A stretch of DNA of 23,581 bases. Origin: an uncultured Bilophila sp. Lineage in GTDB: Bacteria > Desulfobacterota > Desulfovibrionia > Desulfovibrionales > Desulfovibrionaceae. The translations under genes and the position numbers were made by a program. The stretch covers positions 1 through 23,581 of the forward strand of contig CAJUHZ010000040.1 in the NCBI GenBank assembly GCA_910585945.1, written 5' to 3'. Shown here piece after piece: positions 21,852 to 23,581 of the stretch. Positions within the stretch are counted from its first letter, which is position 1; every line of letters starts with the position of its first letter. The notes beneath the pieces are model-generated. The model saw nothing but the letters and a program-made list of their open reading frames with translations, had not been told where the DNA came from and ran no database searches.

Positions 21852-22640
21852 TTATTGTTTCAGGAAGCTATCAAGCAGGTTGATGAATTCCACAGGTTTT
21901 TCCATTACGCCACCGTGTCCGGCGTTCATCTCGCGGTATTCCGCATGAGGCATATGCCCGAACAATGCTTTGGTGTGAGAAGGTGGTATAATGAAGTCCT
22001 GCTGGCAGCCGATAATCAGGGTTGGCTGCTGTATCATGCGCGCTTCCTGCGCCATGTTGAGCGTGAGATCCAGCGAAATCTGTCTGGATGCGCCTTTCCA
22101 ATCAGTACTGCGGTAAATCTCGTCTACCGCCGCTTTGATGGCACGATCCGTCATTGCCTCCACAAAGCGGGGGCTGAACGCGGTAAACAGGAACATTTCC
22201 GCAAGCATCCTTGGATTTGTGTCCGCCATTTCCTTCCACATGCGGAATTGAAGTTGTGAGCGGGCGTCTTCCGCTGAAATAAATCCAGCCAGCAGTGCCA
22301 CTTTTTCCACGCGATCCGGGTAATGCGCAGCCAGATGCATGGCAACACATGTGCCCAGCGAATGGCCCGCCACAGCGAAGCGTTCCACACCAGCGTGATC
22401 TGCCGCCGCCAGCACCTGTTCCGCGAGCAGGGAAACCGTGAGCGCCGAGCCACTGTCTGTTGTTTTTCCGGAGCCGGAATAATTGGGACAAACTGTCCTT
22501 CGGGTTGGGGCAAAATGCTTCACCACTTCCGGCCAGGTATTTCCCGCAGACTGGCCTGTGCCGTGGATCAGCACAAGTCCATTGCCGCTCCCTTCAACAA
22601 AATACTCAATGGAACAATCATTGTACGGTGCGAATGGCAT
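21852..22640 (-). CDS. Alpha/beta-fold hydrolase
   Basis: The 262-residue serine hydrolase has an oxyanion-hole strand LVLIHGTGQS (22-31), nucleophile elbow AGHSLG with Ser94, Asp215 in CQQDFIIP and His242 in NAGHGG, so the catalytic triad is complete. A cap of about 70 residues lies between (120-190). There is no signal peptide, so it acts in the cytoplasm. It might act on an ester, lactone or C-C bond, and the substrate cannot be told from sequence. AAAGGAG lies seven bases before the ATG. Operon order HxlR - hydrolase - ABM suggests a small-molecule response or detoxification unit. Confidence 0.88.
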   Translation of the reverse strand: MPFAPYNDCSIEYFVEGSGNGLVLIHGTGQSAGNTWPEVVKHFAPTRRTVCPNYSGSGKTTDSGSALTVSLLAEQVLAAADHAGVERFAVAGHSLGTCVAMHLAAHYPDRVEKVALLAGFISAEDARSQLQFRMWKEMADTNPRMLAEMFLFTAFSPRFVEAMTDRAIKAAVDEIYRSTDWKGASRQISLDLTLNMAQEARMIQQPTLIIGCQQDFIIPPSHTKALFGHMPHAEYREMNAGHGGVMEKPVEFINLLDSFLKQ

Positions 22641-22675
22641 TCTGCATCTCCTTTAAATGTTTTTATCCAAAGGGC

Positions 22676-22703
22676 AGAGTATGCCAGAACCTTATTTTGA
22701 CAA
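22676..22703 (-). promoter_or_regulatory. Possible promoter of the hydrolase-ABM operon
   Basis: On the minus strand TTGTCA (22703-22698), a 16-base spacer and TACTCT (22681-22676). The match is moderate. It lies just downstream of a tandem 12-bp repeat that could be an operator. Confidence 0.4.
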
Positions 22704-22712
22704 GAACGCACT

Positions 22713-22743
22713 TTTTTGAAATCAGGTTCCCTTTTTGAAATCA
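22713..22743. repeat. 12-bp direct repeat upstream of the hydrolase promoter
   Basis: TTTTTGAAATCA occurs at 22713-22724 and again at 22732-22743, 19 bases apart, i.e. about two helical turns. The second copy includes the last bases of the HxlR gene. The placement right upstream of the -35 suggests a regulator binding site, perhaps for the HxlR protein itself. Confidence 0.55.
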
Positions 22744-23118
22744 CTTGCGCCGTATGGAGCACGTTTGCACGGTACATGTCTGTGCGGCAGTAATGCCATG
22801 CGTGTCGGCATAGGCGAAAGTCCACTCACAGAGCATATCCAGAGAGGGGATGAGGTTTTTTCCTTCATCAGTCAGATCATATTCCACCTTGGGCGGCATC
22901 ACGGGATATACGGTACGATTGATGATGCCCGAATCTTCCAGCTCCCGTAGTTGCTGTGTCAGCATTTTTTGCGTGATGCCTGGCATCAGGCGTCTGAGTT
23001 CGTTGAAGCGCAGCGTGCCGTTCCGTAAATGCCAGAGGATCACCATCTTCCACTTGCCGCCCACGAGATCCATCGCCAGCATCAGCGGGCAGGAGTAAGA
23101 ATCTTTGACCAACCCCAC
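22741..23118 (-). CDS. HxlR-family transcriptional regulator
   Basis: The 125-residue winged-helix regulator of the HxlR (DUF24) family reads CPLMLAMDLVGGKWKMVILWHLRNGTLRFNELRRLMPGITQKMLTQQLRELEDSGIINRTVY, then PPKVEYDLTDEGKNL. Cys10 sits at the position of the conserved N-terminal cysteine that senses electrophiles, quinones or disulfide stress in YodB, HypR and relatives. Extra Cys residues occur at the C-terminus. The frame is open up to 23286, but that part has no family similarity. The GTG at 23118 has GGGGGA four bases upstream. TTG 23112 is an alternative. It is divergent from the decayed nitroreductase and lies upstream of the hydrolase-ABM pair. Confidence 0.88.
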   Translation of the reverse strand: MGLVKDSYSCPLMLAMDLVGGKWKMVILWHLRNGTLRFNELRRLMPGITQKMLTQQLRELEDSGIINRTVYPVMPPKVEYDLTDEGKNLIPSLDMLCEWTFAYADTHGITAAQTCTVQTCSIRRK

Positions 23119-23253
23119 AGTTCCCCCACGGTTTCTTTTTATATACCATATATGAAGAAAGTGTGTTCTTGCGGGTAGAATACTGTAACAGGTATGACTG
23201 GGCAAGAGGTAAAAGGAAAACATATATCCATTTGGATTAACTATGAGAAAAAC
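23119..23253. promoter_or_regulatory. Divergent HxlR/nitroreductase control region
   Basis: This A/T-rich intergenic stretch of 135 bases holds two short palindromes: ATCCATTTGGAT (23226-23237) and ATATA-CCA-TATAT (about 23142-23154), the latter close to where the HxlR -10 should be. Either could be an autoregulatory operator of the HxlR protein. No promoter is certain. Confidence 0.4.
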
Positions 23254-23541
23254 ATGAACTTTCTGAAAATGAACAAAGAGCGCCATTCGGTACGGAAGTG
23301 TGCCGCCACCGCTGTGGAAGCGGACAGGCTGGAAAAAATTCTGGAAGCCGGCTTATGATGCTTCAGGCATGGTCTGAAGGGATCAACTCATGTTGGATTA
23401 TGTAGTTTGAGCCGGCCACTGTATGCAGGGGACTCTTTGCCGGAGAATGTGGCGCCCGTGAATATCCTTGCACTGGGCTATGCCGTTGAAGAAGCGGAAA
23501 GTATGCGAGGCTCGTGTCGTCACCAGCAGCCTAGTGCCTAA
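23254..23541 (+). pseudogene. Decayed nitroreductase-family gene
   Basis: Three fragments of one nitroreductase can be read. (a) 23254-23358: MNFLKMNKERHSVRK then VEADRLEKILEAG, the FMN-binding N-terminus, ending in TGA. (b) 23355-23435, another frame: MLQAWSEGINSCWIM, an in-frame TAG at 23403-23405, then FEPATVCRGLF. (c) from about 23431 back in the first frame: LPENVAPVNILALGYAVEEAES, ending TAA at 23539-23541. Intact members have about 165-200 residues in this order, so roughly 80-90 residues are missing between (a) and (b), plus a nonsense change and a frameshift. The gene diverges from HxlR, a classic arrangement for HxlR-controlled nitroreductases. It can no longer make a working enzyme. 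Confidence 0.85.
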
Positions 23542-23581
23542 TTGCAAAAATAAGGATATGAATATATGGTGCTTCCAAAAC

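Noticed and set aside
23566..23581. Possible start of another gene at the window end (ATG GTG CTT CCA AAA)
   Set aside because: Only five codons are visible; an AAGGA lies about 10 bases upstream, but nothing more can be supported.

Overview
The window is GC-rich, densely coded bacterial DNA from a Gram-negative organism. It has LptD for the outer membrane, a two-gene glycan operon and an Fe-S-extended MobB. The gene content and style resemble a sulfate-reducing or related deltaproteobacterium of the Desulfovibrionaceae. That assignment is an inference from gene content, because no 16S rRNA gene or other taxonomic marker is present.

Layout, left to right. (1) 1-2840, + strand: hairpin-rich leader, then a tightly overlapping ECF-type cobalt/nickel uptake operon cbiM-cbiL(nikL-like)-cbiQ-cbiO. 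(2) 2812-4763, - strand: a GT2-GtrA fusion and a DUF3473-type polysaccharide deacetylase joined by an ATGA overlap, convergent with cbiO. (3) 5044-6372: cinA (+), convergent with a short DUF1992 protein (6330-6704, -). (4) 6916-10882, +: a 1,021-residue soluble diguanylate cyclase with several PAS/GAF-like domains, then tlyA. (5) 10895-12562, +: an IclR regulator, the SRP RNA gene with its own promoter, and rsmG. (6) 12563-13510: G-rich intergenic palindromes, tRNA-Ala(CGC) with promoter and terminator, a 328-nt stretch with no recognisable gene, and tRNA-Asn(GTT) on the - strand with its own promoter and terminator. (7) 13511-15217: mobB with a C-terminal [4Fe-4S]-type Cys motif (-), a strong sigma-54 promoter facing away from it that is followed about 65 nt later by a terminator-like hairpin (a candidate small RNA), and a YchJ/SEC-C protein. 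(8) 15216-17642, -: lptD. (9) 17856-20212, +: alanine racemase alr overlapping a GT4 glycosyltransferase. (10) 20380-21141, +: MTA phosphorylase. (11) about 21180-end: a visibly more AT-rich accessory module, bordered by several strong hairpins. It holds HxlR regulator - alpha/beta hydrolase - ABM monooxygenase (-) and, divergently, a decayed nitroreductase (23254-23541).

Functionally most of the window is housekeeping: metal uptake, rRNA methylation, tRNAs, SRP, LPS export, peptidoglycan D-alanine, MTA salvage and molybdenum cofactor. No phage, transposase, CRISPR array or defence system was seen. The items most worth a second look are the sigma-54 promoter/terminator pair, the decayed nitroreductase next to the HxlR operon, the MobB-Fe-S fusion, and the sensor-rich diguanylate cyclase with its GGDEF domain near the N-terminus.
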